From contig BSYQ01000012.1 of assembly GCA_030272585.1 (NCBI GenBank), positions 2,418,001-2,482,000 of the forward strand: a stretch of DNA of 64,000 nucleotides. The letters are read 5' to 3'. Every line of letters starts with the position of its first letter. Within the stretch, counting starts at the first letter, position 1. Below, one piece after another: positions 30,870 to 42,667 of the stretch. This DNA is from Bryopsis sp. KO-2023. Lineage: Eukaryota > Chlorophyta > Ulvophyceae > Bryopsidales > Bryopsidaceae. The notes under the pieces are model-generated. The model searched no databases, had not been told where the DNA came from, and saw only the letters and a list, made by a program, of their open reading frames with translations. The position numbers were made by a program, and so were the translations under genes.

Positions 30870-32197
30870 TTCAACATCGAGAAATTATTCAAGTTGGGAA
30901 TTACATATTTGAGCTGACAGACAAGAATATGATCACCATTGATACCATTAATTGCAATATTGCCAGACAAAACATCTTTCCTCTAATATATGTCCCTTTG
31001 AAACCAAATCAATTGGATGGAAAACTTTATCAAACTGTTTTTCAGGGGTGGGCCTGGACTTCTGCTTTGTGGCTTGGTATATCTTGTTCTTGTTCTTCTT
31101 ATTATTTTTATTATTTTATTTTTATTTTTCTCTCCTGAGCCTGTTTGCTGCCCTCCTCCATTTGTTGTTTTCAACAAATGGTAAATTCTCAAGGGGGCCA
31201 CACAATCCCCCCCCTCCTGTTTGTTCCTCTGTTGAAAAGGGAATTAAAGCACTGTACTCTTTTGTCTTTCATCAGATTTGTCTTTTTTCCTCTCCTTCAT
31301 TGGTCGAAAAAGCAGAAACAAAGCTTTTATCACTGTATCCCAGTGCTTCTATGTCATACAAATGAAGTAGGTTCCTTAAATCAAAGAGTAAAAGGCTGGT
31401 GTCCGACATTTTGTTATATTTTTTTGTGTTTTGTGCAATAGATGTCGAACGGCATCTTCGCATGTAGTTATGTTTTGTTTTGTTTTTGACTAGTATGTGG
31501 CAACTTCTCTGAAACTGTCCAGCGCTGAAATACACACTGAGAGTGGAGACTCACCCCCACGTGTGAATTACACACTGTGATTTTGTCTTGAACAAGAATG
31601 TCAAGTCAGTGCTGCCTTCCAGTGCCCACTGTCATTTTAGAAAACAAGAGAAACGATTTTGTAAAAATTTCCCACAATATTGTGACATTACAAGAATTTG
31701 TCTTGGAAGATAGGTGCATAATATCTTTTTTCAAAGACTTTTTACTTCCAAATGCTGATCAGATGGAAATTGTTTTTGAGGAATTGCTGTTTGAGAAGGA
31801 ATTTGAGAAAACATTAGAGTAAATTAGTGTAAACATTTCCTGCAGTAGGACTGTCAAGTATGGCCAAATCTGTGCATCAAAACCACTGAAGGAATATTCT
31901 TTTTCGACAGTCATTGTTATCCCAACAAGATAAACATATTATATTTTACATTGTACAGTTTGTGTCAGTTTGAATCAGTTTGATATCAACTTGATCAGAC
32001 CAAGAAACAACAAAAATTGGTATCTTGGAACCAACAGAAGAAAGAAAAAAGTTGGACATCACAACTCCAACAAGATTGTGTTGGAAGTCGACTGTGGTAT
32101 GAAATAGCTCATAACTAAAAAGGCAACAGAACCGGCCAGGTCTGGCCTAGATTGCAAAGTGTCGATCGAATCACAATTTTTTTCTTTTTCAAGTTAC
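30870..32197. other. No gene recognised; expected place of missing JmjC exons
   Basis: AT-rich. I translated parts of the minus strand (31861-32160) looking for the JmjC metal-binding His-x-Asp that should follow the last KDM3 exon and found none. A 74-codon plus-strand ORF (31598-31822) is unremarkable. Confidence 0.4.
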
Positions 32198-35100
32198 CTT
32201 CTCTGGATTGATAATGTTCAAAGAAGGTTTTCTGTGGCAGTTGATATTCCCCCCAACCCTGAGCGCAATCAATAGCAGTCACATCAGTGACTTTGGCCTT
32301 TCCTCCAGAAGACTTCACCACAGCTCGGTACATCGTCTGAACCACAACACCCAAGAATTCTTACAAACTCCTGTAGGTCCTGTAGGTCAGACTCGGAATA
32401 TTCGGAATACTCCTAGAATATTCATTACTATGAATTAATTAATCAAGCAACCTCCAAGAATATTCAGTACTATGAATCAATTATTCAAGCAACAAATTTG
32501 AACACACAGAGAGAGTCAGACAGGGTCACAACTTCGACAAACCTCAGGTCCCCAATCCATAAACCCTTTGACGTTCCTGACGATTACGGGTTCCCCTCTC
32601 CGCATGCACTCCTGAAACACTTGATGCACTTCTTTTTCTTCGAGGTCGTCCTTATCAGGGCAAAAAATGTATTTTTTCTCAGGATCCGGATGAGTGGAAC
32701 AAAGTCTCATCATGCTCCTGTCCACTCGCTTCGACCAGTGCACCTGATTGGATTCCTCGCATGATGTTGGTGCTGGAAGAACAAAACAAAAAGATAAAAT
32801 AAGACGAAGGTGGAGTGGTTTGATAGTTTGCACCGTTTTGATAATCCAAAAGCTACATTAGCATGACGCACTCTTGGCTAGGTTCTACTTTGGAAACGCA
32901 ATGGTTACCTGTGGTCTTGTCGCTTAGATTTTTGCTCCAAAATGGTCCGCTTGCAGTAACCTTGCAATCGCCATATTCCTACATCAAAATTGAAAGCAAA
33001 GGTTGGTGCTGAATTTGGAAATATCAAATGAACGAATGAACACTGGAAGGATCTTCCCCCTTCCCCCCCAAAAAAAACCAAATAATAAAAAATAAAAATA
33101 GTCTTTGAACTGACAAACAGCTCCTTCAATTTTATTTCTGCTGTAAATGAGGGAGAAAAGCCATTCGTCATTTCACCTTCACGATCGATCTGAGATCCTC
33201 CAGAACTTCTGCGTTCAACTGCCTTCCGATTTTCAGGAGTGAAGAGCATGTTGAGCAAGTGGACTTTTGGCCCTTATGGATTTTCCTCATCTCCACACAA
33301 CACTCCACGCAATAGTCCAATTTACAGGATTCACACCGTCTGAAAACAACGAAGAGAATCAAATTGATGAATAAATAAATTATTTTGTTATTGGAAAAAA
33401 TAAATTAACAAATCAATAACATAAAAAAAAACTGTATCGGGAATACAACACATAGACATATTCGATGGACCGAAAAAAAATCAAGAATAAATAAATGCAG
33501 GATATACTTATGTGCACAAATATATCCTGCATTTATTAATTCTTGATTTTTTACTCATGTGCACAAATAAACAAATAATGTACATTTATATGCATATACA
33601 TAACCAGGTGGGTGGGTGTTTATTTTAGTTTCTTTTTCAACACGGACTGGATCCTTTCAGAACGAAAAAAAAATTGAAACCCCTTTTCTGCTCATCTGGT
33701 CTGCGATACGTAAAAAACACACACATCCACTTCGCAAGGTTGATGTTCTGCCACCAGAGCAGCACATCATATCAAAGATAGATATCAAAATTATAATAAA
33801 CGGTTGGGAAAACATACTTGAACAGGTCAGGAATGTTCTTGTGGCATCGATCGCACTCGATCCTTCTTCCTTCTTCTTCCTTCTTTGTGGGTTCCACTTC
33901 GACATCCTCCAATCTACCAGCATCCGCATCGGCCAGCTACAAAAAATAGCAAGAAAAACAACAACTTACAACTTACTTGGAGTTACAACTTTTTAACCGA
34001 ATACAAATGTGAAAAAAAATATGAAAAGAAAAGTCTCACCTCCTTGTCTAAGGATGCCAAAAACTCCTTTATAAGGCTCCCCGTACATTTGAGAATTTGA
34101 GCGGCTTGGGGCTTGGAAGCTTCTGCCCCGTCTTGCTCCACGTCGTCCAGATCGTGACAAGGCTGACTTTCCAAGCATGTGACGTCTGCATTTTTGCCTT
34201 CCTCTGCCAACGCACCCTCTTGCTCCTCTTGTTCCTCAGCGATCTCTCCGGCAGAGCGTTTCTGTGTAAAAAGGCAAAAAAAAGAAAGAAAAATAAACAC
34301 ATGCATGGTGCGAGATATCCCATGAAACAGCCGATATTGTTTGAATCGTACAAATGTGTTGGAGCTCACCCGCCTCTTGAACATCTTCAGTATCACCACA
34401 TCTTCCAGCCGACTCTGATGTGTGATTTGTTGCACCGTTGGTCTCGTCTGCTTCCAAAATTGAGCAGGGGAAAGCAAGAATTCAGTCAGCTTAAAAACGC
34501 AAAAGCAAGAAGAAAAAAAAGAAAGAAAATAGTAATCGTTCACCCACCCCTTCTCCTCGATTCATCAGTTCAGCAAGTTTAACCTGTGACAACATTCACA
34601 GGTCATACATTAATTTTTTTTTTAACAGTGCAGAAAAATACATTCATTGCTTTCCAAAATTATTCTCACCCCACGATTTCCAAAAGGCTCATCTCTAACG
34701 CTCATCTTGATGCGTCTATTCACGCAATTCTCACACGTACACGTGTCTACACATGCCGCGCAGCGTTTTTCTCCTCTTCGCAATGATTTGCAACGATTGC
34801 ATTTGCTCATTTCTTCGACCGTTTGGTTGCACTCCTCAAAACTGTAGAGGCATCTGGAGCAGAGGCATAAACCATTGCATTTTGGGCATCCCTTTTTCCT
34901 GCCATTTTCCACCGTTGAGCCGATTTGTTCGATGCATCTGTCCAACAAGCAGTAAAATTTTCAAAAATTCATTCAAGGAAGGAACCCCCTCAATCTCCCC
35001 CTTCCCCTCCCCCTCCCCCTCCCCCCCAAAAAAAGAATCAAAGTGTCATGGTTTCCAAATTACATACCCTTTGCAGTAAGAATTCCTGCAATTCCTAGGG

Positions 35101-35583
35101 CATGTCCAGAATACGTGTGGCTCCTGACAAGAATGGCAGGATTTCGTAAACTTCTTGTCATCCTGCAAAACAAACAGGATTTGCACTCGCATTAAAAAAA
35201 CAATGCACGAATAATGCACAAAAAAATGTGTTCAAAACAAATCAGCAACTGTTGTCGAAACAAAAAATCTGAAAGCAAGCTTAAGCTTATGGTGTCTGCA
35301 AGCTTGCAGACACCATTGGATCGATGGATAGAAACACCAAAGCCTGTTTATTCAACGCTCACAGCCTGTCCCTACGCATATAATCATATTCTTGTGTGTG
35401 TGCACATTGGTGAAATTTCTGCGTGCGCTCATCGTTTGCAGTGCTTTAGTTTTTCCAGCACGAATTTTTTTTTTTTTTTTTGATACCACCCGATACCTTG
35501 TCGTAGAAAGAACTTCTGTTCCTGTCGTTCATCCTGGGCATCTTCTTCCCGATCGCATGGACTGTGCCAGTTTTATCTTGCAT
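32198..35583 (-). CDS. KDM3/JMJ25-like histone demethylase gene (zinc-binding part, catalytic end not found)
   Basis: Minus-strand exons with consistent GT-AG splicing and phase: 35583-35497 (starts MQDKTGTVHAIGK), 35162-35068 (CHSCQEPHVFWTCPRNC), 34937-34670 (CIEQIGSTVENG, GCPKCNGLCLCSRC), one uncertain exon near 34450-34371, 34261-34040 (acidic), 33936-33818 (RIECDRCHKNIPDLFK), 33339-33177 (RCESCKLDYCVECC), 32978-32909, 32772-32543 (CMRRGEPVIVRNV, DWGPE), 32336-32198 (TMYRAVVK, VTAIDC, FFEHYQSRE). This order (CHQC-type cysteine domain, RING-like cysteines, then GEPVIVR before JmjC) is that of plant KDM3/JMJ25 proteins, which remove methyl groups from histone H3 lysine 9. The iron-binding JmjC core is not visible downstream. 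A start further upstream is possible. Confidence 0.78.
33475..33552. repeat. Hairpin-forming inverted repeat in a KDM3 intron
   Basis: About 32-base arms (AAAAAATCAAGAATAAATAA... and its near complement ...TTATTAATTCTTGATTTTTT) around a short loop with GTGCACAAA. That loop motif recurs just outside at 33558. It may be a small foldback insertion. Confidence 0.7.
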
Positions 35584-35589
35584 CTGAAA

Positions 35590-37180
35590 AAAAACGAAAG
35601 AAAAACAAAAGAGCGTTTAATGCAGGCTGGAAAAAATCCAAGGTTTTTTCCAACAGCTGACGGCGCTGTAGGCCCTGCGCCACGTGCATTCCATCCCGCA
35701 CAGCTTTCATTGCTCTCCTAATTTTTCCAACGTCCAAAAAAAAATATTGCTGCGGTGCCTCCGCCGGAAACCAATCAAAATTACAGAAGGTAATTGGCAA
35801 AAGAAAAAAAAAACAAAAAGGTAGCCAACCATATACGCCAACCACCAGCCCTTGACATTCATTGCAATTTGCTTATTCCCTCTTCCCTTTCCTTTGATGT
35901 ATTTTTTCTCTCTCTCTCTCTTTATCTCCACACTCTATCAAGGCCATCAAAACATTCCTGCATTTCGCCGACTGCCATGCACACAAATCAAAGAGACCTT
36001 TCTTTTTTTCCTTCCTCCCTTCTGCTTTTCATTAGTTCTGTTTCTCTTTTTTTCTTTTCATCTTCTTTCCAAAAAACCAAGAATTGTGATAACTTCCTTC
36101 TTCGGTAAAAAAAACCCCGACAAAAGGTTTTCTGGTTGCTGTTTGCCCTTTTCTCACCTTATTTTTCCATTTTCCCAAAACCCACCCCCATTCCTTTTTG
36201 TTTTATATCTTTCACATAAAACACTTTCTTTTTTTCCACAAAGGATATCTTTCCCTCTCTCTCTGGCCTCTTCCCCCATCAAAACAAACCAAACCCCCAG
36301 GCCCATGCACCACATGTTGGTCTTGCCTCTTTTTTTTTCCTTCTTCTTCTTCTTCTTCTTTTTTTCCTTCTGTCGCCTATCTTTCTTTCCTTCCGGGAGG
36401 ATCGAGCTGCGAGGGATAGTTTTATCTCTCACCACGACACTGGGGGCGGGTTGCCAGAACCTGACGCGGGTTGCCGGAATCTTGCGGGGGTTGCCAGAAT
36501 CTGGCGGGGGTTGCCAGAATCTGGCGAAGTCGTACGACGGACTTCCCCCATTCTGGAGGACATTGACAGTTCTGTCCGGCGGGCTTTCGAAAGCCTCATA
36601 GGCTTGCGACGCTTTTGGAAAAACGGCCACGCGAGTCGCACTTCTTGGACTTGCGTCAGTGGACGGCAGAAGCTGGGCGCCTTGGCGCTTTGTTTTCGCT
36701 TGTCGCCGGCATAAGGATGGTGCACGCCTGGTTGGCTGCAGTGGTCGTCGAGCGCCGTTGCAGCAGCCGCCAGATTCGGAACTTGATGGCAGACTCGCAC
36801 TCCTGTTAGCGGATGGGTTGGTCGAGTTGGATACGGCTCCGACATCTGGTAGGTGGAGCTCGAAACGTCCCTAGATCGATCCTTCGCTCGAGCTGGCACA
36901 CGCTAGCGTCCATATGCGCGCGTCGCACAGAGGTTTTGTTTTCGTTTCTAACATTTTGCAGAGGACACACGAACCGGACCTCGGAGTTTGTTTCTTGGTC
37001 TCTATTCGGTGCATTCTAGGTGGCTGCTGTGTTCTAAAACAAGGTGAGTTTGTTCTCTATTCTGTTGTGTATCAGAGGAGTTCAGAAAAGAACTGGCAAC
37101 TTTCAGTGGCGTTGGTGACCGATTGTCTTTGTCCACACTACTAAGTACTGTGTTTGTGAAGCGAAAGCCTGTTTTGTTTT
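35590..37180. other. Upstream region of the KDM3-like gene; low-complexity tracts
   Basis: Pyrimidine-rich stretches (35880-36400) and a tandem repeat. Minus-strand exon-like text at 35790-35620 (DWFPAEAPQQYFFLDVGKI) may be an earlier KDM3 exon, but I could not place its splice sites. The GC-rich stretch 36410-36920 could be a promoter region. Confidence 0.35.
36448..36527 (+). repeat. 20 bp tandem repeat, four copies
   Basis: Units of GGGTTGCCAGAATCTGGCGG with small differences. Each unit contains the inverted pair GCCAGA/TCTGGC, so each copy can fold on itself. Confidence 0.8.
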
Positions 37181-37189
37181 ATAGAGCTT

Positions 37190-39510
37190 GCTCTCGGTAG
37201 CCTGCACTTGAGACTCGAGCCCCTTCAACTCTGCAGTGAACTGGAGGGCTTCTTCCCTTTGACGGCAGCAACCTCCGACTCAAGACGCACGACTGCTTGC
37301 TGGCTGGTGGGGATCTGGTTTTCGGCTTCCTGGAGTGCTGATCTCGATGAGAGCAACTGTGAAAATCAGAAAATACTCAATAATTGATCGAATCATATGC
37401 ATCTTCATTTGGAAAACCACTCAGAGCAGACCATTGCATCCACACAGGCTTTTGTCACTTACATTCTTCCTCTCAGCCTCTACCTCCATGGTCACAACCT
37501 TCAGCTGCTGGTTTGCTTCTTGCCGAATGACAGCAGCATCATCAGCTCTGCTCTTGAGCTGGGCAGCCAGTTCAGCTGAATCTGCCCTCAAGGACTTTAT
37601 TTCCGTCCCCAAACTCATGTTCTCCTCTCCTGACTAAAACCCAAACAGACAGCAGGGATCTCAGATCTCTGTTTTGGAACCAAAACACCCATTGATGTAA
37701 TAAAAACGTAGAGCAAATCCAACCAACTGATTCAGACCCCCGACTGACCTCGATGAGCTCAGCTTTCTTGTCAAAAAGGTGCTTGGCAGAAATTTGGAGC
37801 TCATGTCTCAGTTCGTTGATCCTGTTCTCAGCCGCTACCCTAAGACCCTGCTCATTTTCCAGGGACTCCTTGAAAGTGCTGGCTTCATTCTTGAACCAGG
37901 AAGTTCGAAGGTTGGCATCGCTGAGTTGTGCCTTGGCCTGAAAATCCAGGACACAGGACTTAATCCAAAATGGCAAAAACTTCACGGCAACCAATCCAGC
38001 ACAGGTTTAAATGACAGGACTATCCACCTGGGCATCATCAGCACCGACTCTGTGGGCAGGATCTCTCTGGAATTTGCAGGGAGACGTTGCTTTCTTGGAG
38101 CTGCGCCTGCAGGGCCTCGACTTCATTGTCCGCAGCGCACTTGGCTGCTCTTTCAGCTTGGAGAGCATCTTTCGAGGCCAAAGCCTCTTGCCTGCTCTAA
38201 GGAGAGTAGGAAAAAGCTGAGATCACACACTATATAAGCAGTTTCCTCTCTGCTTTCATAGCAGATGGCAACCTTTCATGTTCCATGTTTTGAGTTGTGG
38301 GTTTTGGTTGGATTCTTGTGTGGTCTTATGTGTCTTTCTATTTGTTTGTTTTGTTTTTTGTGTCTGTCTGTGTCTGTGTGTTGTTTGTTTTGTTTCGTTT
38401 TTTGTGTCTGTCTGTGTCCGTGTGTTGTTTGTTTTGTTTTGTTTTTTGTGTCTGTCTGTATGTGTCCGTGTTGTTTGTTTTGTTTCTTTTTTTGTGTCTG
38501 TCTGTATGTGTCCGTGTTGTTTGTTTTGTTTCTTTTTTTGTGTCTGTCTGTATGTGTCTGTATTGTTTGTTTTGTTTCTTTTTTTGTGTCTGTCTATCTG
38601 TGCCTGTGTGCGTGTTTGTTTGCTTGCTTTCTTTTTTTTTGTGTTCTGTTTCGTTTTTGTCCTATGTGTGTTTTATTTTATTTTTACCTCAGCCTTGGAA
38701 GTTAATTCCAAGGAGTTCACAACGCTTCTCCTGGTGGTCTCTGACGCTTTTCCCAAGACCTTGTTCGTCTCGCATGGCTCATCTTTGCTTCTCTCTCAGC
38801 CTTCTTAGCAGCAGCTTGATCTCTCATGTGTCTATCAGAGCCCGCATCTTGAGTCTTCATCTGAGCACCCCTATCTTTGTTTCCAGCACCTTGGGCACCA
38901 TTCTTTCAAAATCCTTCAAGAAGCTGTCCTGACAAGCTCTGGAGCTGATGCCTGTGAACAGAAAGGCACTTCATCAAGCAAAGATACAGGACAGAAAGTT
39001 GCAGCTGAAAAAAACACGATGAAATGGCGTCGAGAAGATCAAACACTCCTGCAGTGGGGTTTGGCCACTCACTTGAGCTCAACAGCCATGGACTCGGCTT
39101 TCGTGCTTGTATCCCTCTCTTGGTTCAGATCAAGAAGGAAGAGATTATGATTATGTCTCAGCATTATGCTGGGCAGAGGCCACTTCAGCACAGACATCAT
39201 CAATGGCATCTCGAAGCTGTGCAATTGTCTCCATGACCTCATCACGGGATGCCTTTTCCCCATCAATCCCAGCCTTGGCCTGAATTGGCCGCATGCACCC
39301 CATTAACAGAAGCCAGCATATTTAGCCTATTCAACGAAGACAAGACAGTGCTGTTCCTTAATCGTAGTTGTATCCATGCCACTGCTTCTTCAGCACACCA
39401 TGACCCACCTGCTGCAGGACATTCTTGGTGGCTGTGAGCTCGGCATTCTGAACACTGACCGGGGCACCATCAGCGTCCTCTTTGGCCTTGAGGGCATCTT
39501 GCACCTAAGG
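37190..39510 (-). CDS. Multi-exon coiled-coil protein, unrecognised
   Basis: Minus-strand exons rich in Ala, Glu, Lys and Leu with heptad-like spacing: near 39507-39405 (VQDALKAKEDADGAP), 39285-39180 (EKASRDEVMETIAQLRDAID), 38190-38070 (ASKDALQAERAAKCAADNEV), 37937-37749 (AKAQLSDANLRTSWFKNEAS), 37629-37463 (SLRADSAELAAQLKSR), 37340-37230 (ALQEAENQIPTSQQAVVRLE). The 37937-37749 and 37629-37463 exons have clear AG/GT borders. No motor, SMC or other head domain is visible, so the role (filament or scaffold) is unknown. The start is between 39510 and 39850 and is not fixed. The end is near 37190. Confidence 0.55.
38335..38650 (+). repeat. 46 bp T/G-rich minisatellite
   Basis: About seven copies of a unit containing GTCTGTCTGTATGTGTCCGT followed by a TTGTTTTGTTTC-type run. 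It lies in an intron of the coiled-coil gene. The Cys/Phe-rich ORFs across it are artefacts of the repeat. Confidence 0.85.
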
Positions 39511-39853
39511 GAAGGAATTTTCACCGTGGTGAGGGTTGCAACCAGTGCATTAACAGGTGCAAAATTCCAATCAACTGGATCTGAAACTATGAGAAACTAG
39601 CTTCATATGCAAGATGGGGTGCCCTGTTGGGCAGGGTGGTACCTGTCTGTCGAGCATCTGGGCTTCTTTTTTTTAATATATATTTTCTTAACTTTTTTTT
39701 TGGTGATTGTTTTTTAATGTATTTTTTTTTCTGTATTTTTTTTGCCCTCAGCTTCTGGCGGCTGCACAATGATCTGGAGATGTACACAGATCAGGACCAA
39801 TCCACATAATCAGGATTTACTTCCAGTCTCCATCGTCAGCACTGCAAGGAGCT

Positions 39854-40686
39854 TTAAGCTGAAACGAGAAGGACACATCGACTTAGCACGTTGCACACAA
39901 ACATGAACTGCTCCCAGAAAGGACCTCAAGATCACTTACGTTTCCCATATCCCCACGGATATCGAACACCTCCTCCTCCGCCGCCGCCACCGCCTCCTCC
40001 GCCACCGCCACCGCCGCCACCTCCACCGCCACCACCTCCGCCGCCGCCTCCACCGCCGCCAAGGAGCTTTCGAACTGCAACAAGAAAGTAAAATCAAATA
40101 TTTTGCGAAGGAAGTATTTTGCAAAGGAATCACAACACAGAATTTGGAAACGAGGGCAACTGCGGATAACTCACGCTTCACGTAGTGTCCCCCATAGTAG
40201 TAGGGGTGTCTCCCTCCTCCTCCTCCTCCACCGCCGCCCCCACCGCCGCCCCCACCGCCTCCGCCACCGCCTCCGCCACCGCCTCCTCCACCACCACCAC
40301 CACCACCACCACCACCACCGCCTCCTCCTCCGCCACCGCCGCCTCCCGTTAAGCTGCGCTTGACTACATCAAATCCAAAATGTCGCAAATCACAGGAGTA
40401 AAAACGGAAGGACGAAGCCACCACTGAAACCTGAACCGAGCAACTCACGTGTTCGTCCTCGACGATCATCGAGATCTGCAAAACAAGACAAACACAATCG
40501 ATCAATCGCAGGGGTGTTAGCAAAACGGTGCAAACAAAAAGAGGACAAAGACGGGCCCCAGTCTGCACTCAATCTAGAGAATCATAGAGAAAGCAAGCAG
40601 GGTCGAGCTCATTAAATACCAGTGTTCGCATGGACAGCGAGAATGAACAACCCCGCCAATGCCACGGCAACCAACTGCTTCGTCAT
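39854..40686 (-). CDS. Small secreted polyglycine protein
   Basis: Five exons: 40686-40620, 40475-40449, 40363-40175, 40074-39940 and 39858-39854. All four introns are GT-AG in phase 1, total 423 coding bases, 140 residues. Residues 1-21 are a clear signal peptide (MTKQLVAVALAGLFILAVHA). After a basic linker (DLDDRRGRTLKRSLT) comes an unbroken run of 45 glycines, the spacer RHPYYYGGHYVKLRKLL, a second run of 31 glycines, and the C-terminus VRYPWGYGKP. The stop codon appears only after the last splice. Such proteins usually lie in the cell wall or extracellular matrix, and the Tyr-rich spacers could be cross-linked. Mixed GGN codons and repeated exon plan suggest an exon duplication. Confidence 0.75.
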
Positions 40687-40984
40687 TTGGGCAGGAAACA
40701 GACGTATTTCTTATCAGCAATATTTTCAACCACGCTTTGTAAATCGCAACAGAAGAATTGGATTTTTTTTTGCTGAGGGTTGCTGTGCAGCCTGTGTATT
40801 TATGGCGGCAGCCCGATGCGACTGTCCTAGCGCGAAGTGTTGCATCGACAGAACAGGACGAGGAAATGACCTGCCACCTGTCGGGTATGAATTGACAGTG
40901 CCAGACGAAACGCTTATGATGAAAAGACGGCCCAACGGCACTAGTCTCTATCTATCTCGCCCAGGAACACTCGCGTAACGGCAC

Positions 40985-41523
40985 TTTTACCCAAATCGTA
41001 CCCACTGCATACCCAAGTACCCAAACAATACCCATTAAATACCCAGACCGTACCCAGCATTGGGTACGTTTTGGGTAACTACCCACCTCACTACCCAAAC
41101 CGTACCCAAACCATACCCAATCCATGCCCAATAGTGGGTAGAATTGGGTAAGTACCGCACACATACCACAGGCCTATGGTAAGCGAAATATGCTTGGTAT
41201 GCTGTGGGTACGCTTTGGGTAGTACCCAATGTTTACCCAAAAAATTATAGAGATGGGTACGTGTTGGGTAAACATTAGGTACTTTTTGGTAGAACCAGTT
41301 GTTGTCCACCCAAACTTTACCCAGACATGCCCAAAGCGTACCCACTGTGGTACGTAGTGGGTACGATTTGGGTAGTACCCAATATTGACCCAAAACATGC
41401 AAAAGCATGGGTACGTTTTGGGTAAACATTGGGTACTTTTTGGCAGAACTACTTGTTGTGTACCCAAACTGTACCCAGACGTGCCCAAACTCTGGCACAT
41501 ATTGGGTACTGTTTGGGTAGTAC
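40985..41523. repeat. GGGTAC inverted-repeat array, site A (left part)
   Basis: Dozens of TACCC and GGGTA words in alternating orientation (for example TTGGGTACG and CGTACCCA), giving many nested short palindromes. It is broken at 41523/53779 by the DIRS element and continues at 53779-53806 (CCAACGTTTACCCAAAACATG). The intact sequence GGGTAGTACCCAATGTTTACCC at 41217 shows what the target looked like. Confidence 0.85.
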
Positions 41524-41689
41524 ATTTACGGTTCCGCAGGAAGCGCGGTTCCTTTTGCGGAGTTTTAGGGTGGGACGATTGAAAGGACTGATTGCTGAGG
41601 TGGTCTGTAGGGGTATCTTTTGGAGTTTTGGATCTCAGTAGTTTGGGTTCTTAAGCTCACTCAGTTGGTCTTTCTTTACTCGGTTTTTC
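41524..41689 (+). repeat. DIRS split direct repeat A1
   Basis: 166 bp from ATTTACGGTTCCGC to CGGTTTTTC, the left end of the element. The same sequence is A2 at 46336-46501, directly after B1. The B1-A2 junction is the template for making a circular copy. Confidence 0.9.
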
Positions 41690-41792
41690 TGCTTTATCTT
41701 TACCCTCACGGGCACCTGAAGTGCACCGTTTCGAACCATCCCTGGCTCAGCCAGCGTGGGGCTTGTCCCCGTATCGTTAGTCCTTTTTTTTG

Positions 41793-42605
41793 ATGCCGAC
41801 TGTCGAGGAAAAGATTGCTGCGTTACAAGCACAGCTGGATTTGTTGAGAGCGTCAGGAGAGCAGAGTTCCCCACAGTCTCGTTTGGACGGGATTCTGAAG
41901 AAATTTGCTGGGTCGGCGGAGATCGCTGAGAGTTTGGAGGAGCTGTGTCTTGCTCCAGGCAGTGACCCGCCACGGGCGGCGCTAAATCCAGTAGAGGTAC
42001 CAGCAGCGGCCATTTTTGGCCATTATTTCGACGTGTTGGACACAGCAGCGGGTGCTCGCGTGGGTGCTGCTCTTGGTGTGCGTTCTGGGTTCTTTGCTGA
42101 GTTTAGTTCGTGGGCGCCTGTCGTGGCGTTTGCTTTTGATTGGTTTGTCCTTTTTGCTCAATTTGCGGCGCACTCGGATCAAGGGACTGCAGTGAAGAAG
42201 GCTTTGGAACCTTTTGTTTCTTCGTTTGCGCCAATTTTGGAGTTGGCAGCCAATACGTTGGAAGTACACCGTTTGCACGCAGCACACGTGAACACGCCTT
42301 TGTCGGAGGCTTTTCGGGCGGTGTCCACGTCGGTGAAATTAGCAGCGTCGTCAGGGCGTTTTGTCGGAGACACTGCGCAGGCTACGTTGAAGTCCCTGAG
42401 GGACCAACAGCAGAAGGCAGTTTTTAAAAGGCAAGCAGAGGGCTCGTCGCGGAGCGGCGGGTTCAGAGGAGATTCCTCAGGAGGTTTTTCTGGCGGTCGT
42501 TTTGGTGGTCGTCAGTTTTCGCAGCGAGGCAGAGGTCGAGCGAACCCCAACCTTCAGCCTTTGGGTAATAGAGGTGGAGCTCATGGGCAGAACCAAGGCT
42601 TCTAA
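41793..42605 (+). CDS. DIRS Gag-like protein
   Basis: 270 residues from ATG at 41793 (MPTVEEKIAALQAQLDLL). The N-terminal helix is followed by an Ala/Phe-rich helical core and a C-terminal RGG-type region (SGGFRGDSSGG, RFGGRQFSQRGRGR) likely to bind RNA. No zinc knuckle, as usual for DIRS Gag proteins. The RT frame starts just after it. Confidence 0.75.
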   Translation: MPTVEEKIAALQAQLDLLRASGEQSSPQSRLDGILKKFAGSAEIAESLEELCLAPGSDPPRAALNPVEVPAAAIFGHYFDVLDTAAGARVGAALGVRSGFFAEFSSWAPVVAFAFDWFVLFAQFAAHSDQGTAVKKALEPFVSSFAPILELAANTLEVHRLHAAHVNTPLSEAFRAVSTSVKLAASSGRFVGDTAQATLKSLRDQQQKAVFKRQAEGSSRSGGFRGDSSGGFSGGRFGGRQFSQRGRGRANPNLQPLGNRGGAHGQNQGF

Positions 42606-42667
42606 GGCAGCGTTGGAGATTGCGGAAGCGTTGAAGGAGCTGCGAGTTCAGGAGCGGAGTTCAAGTG

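Noticed and set aside
38265-38932. Overlapping Cys/Phe/Val-rich ORFs of 146-211 codons in three frames
   Set aside because: They arise from a 46 bp T/G-rich tandem repeat lying in an intron.
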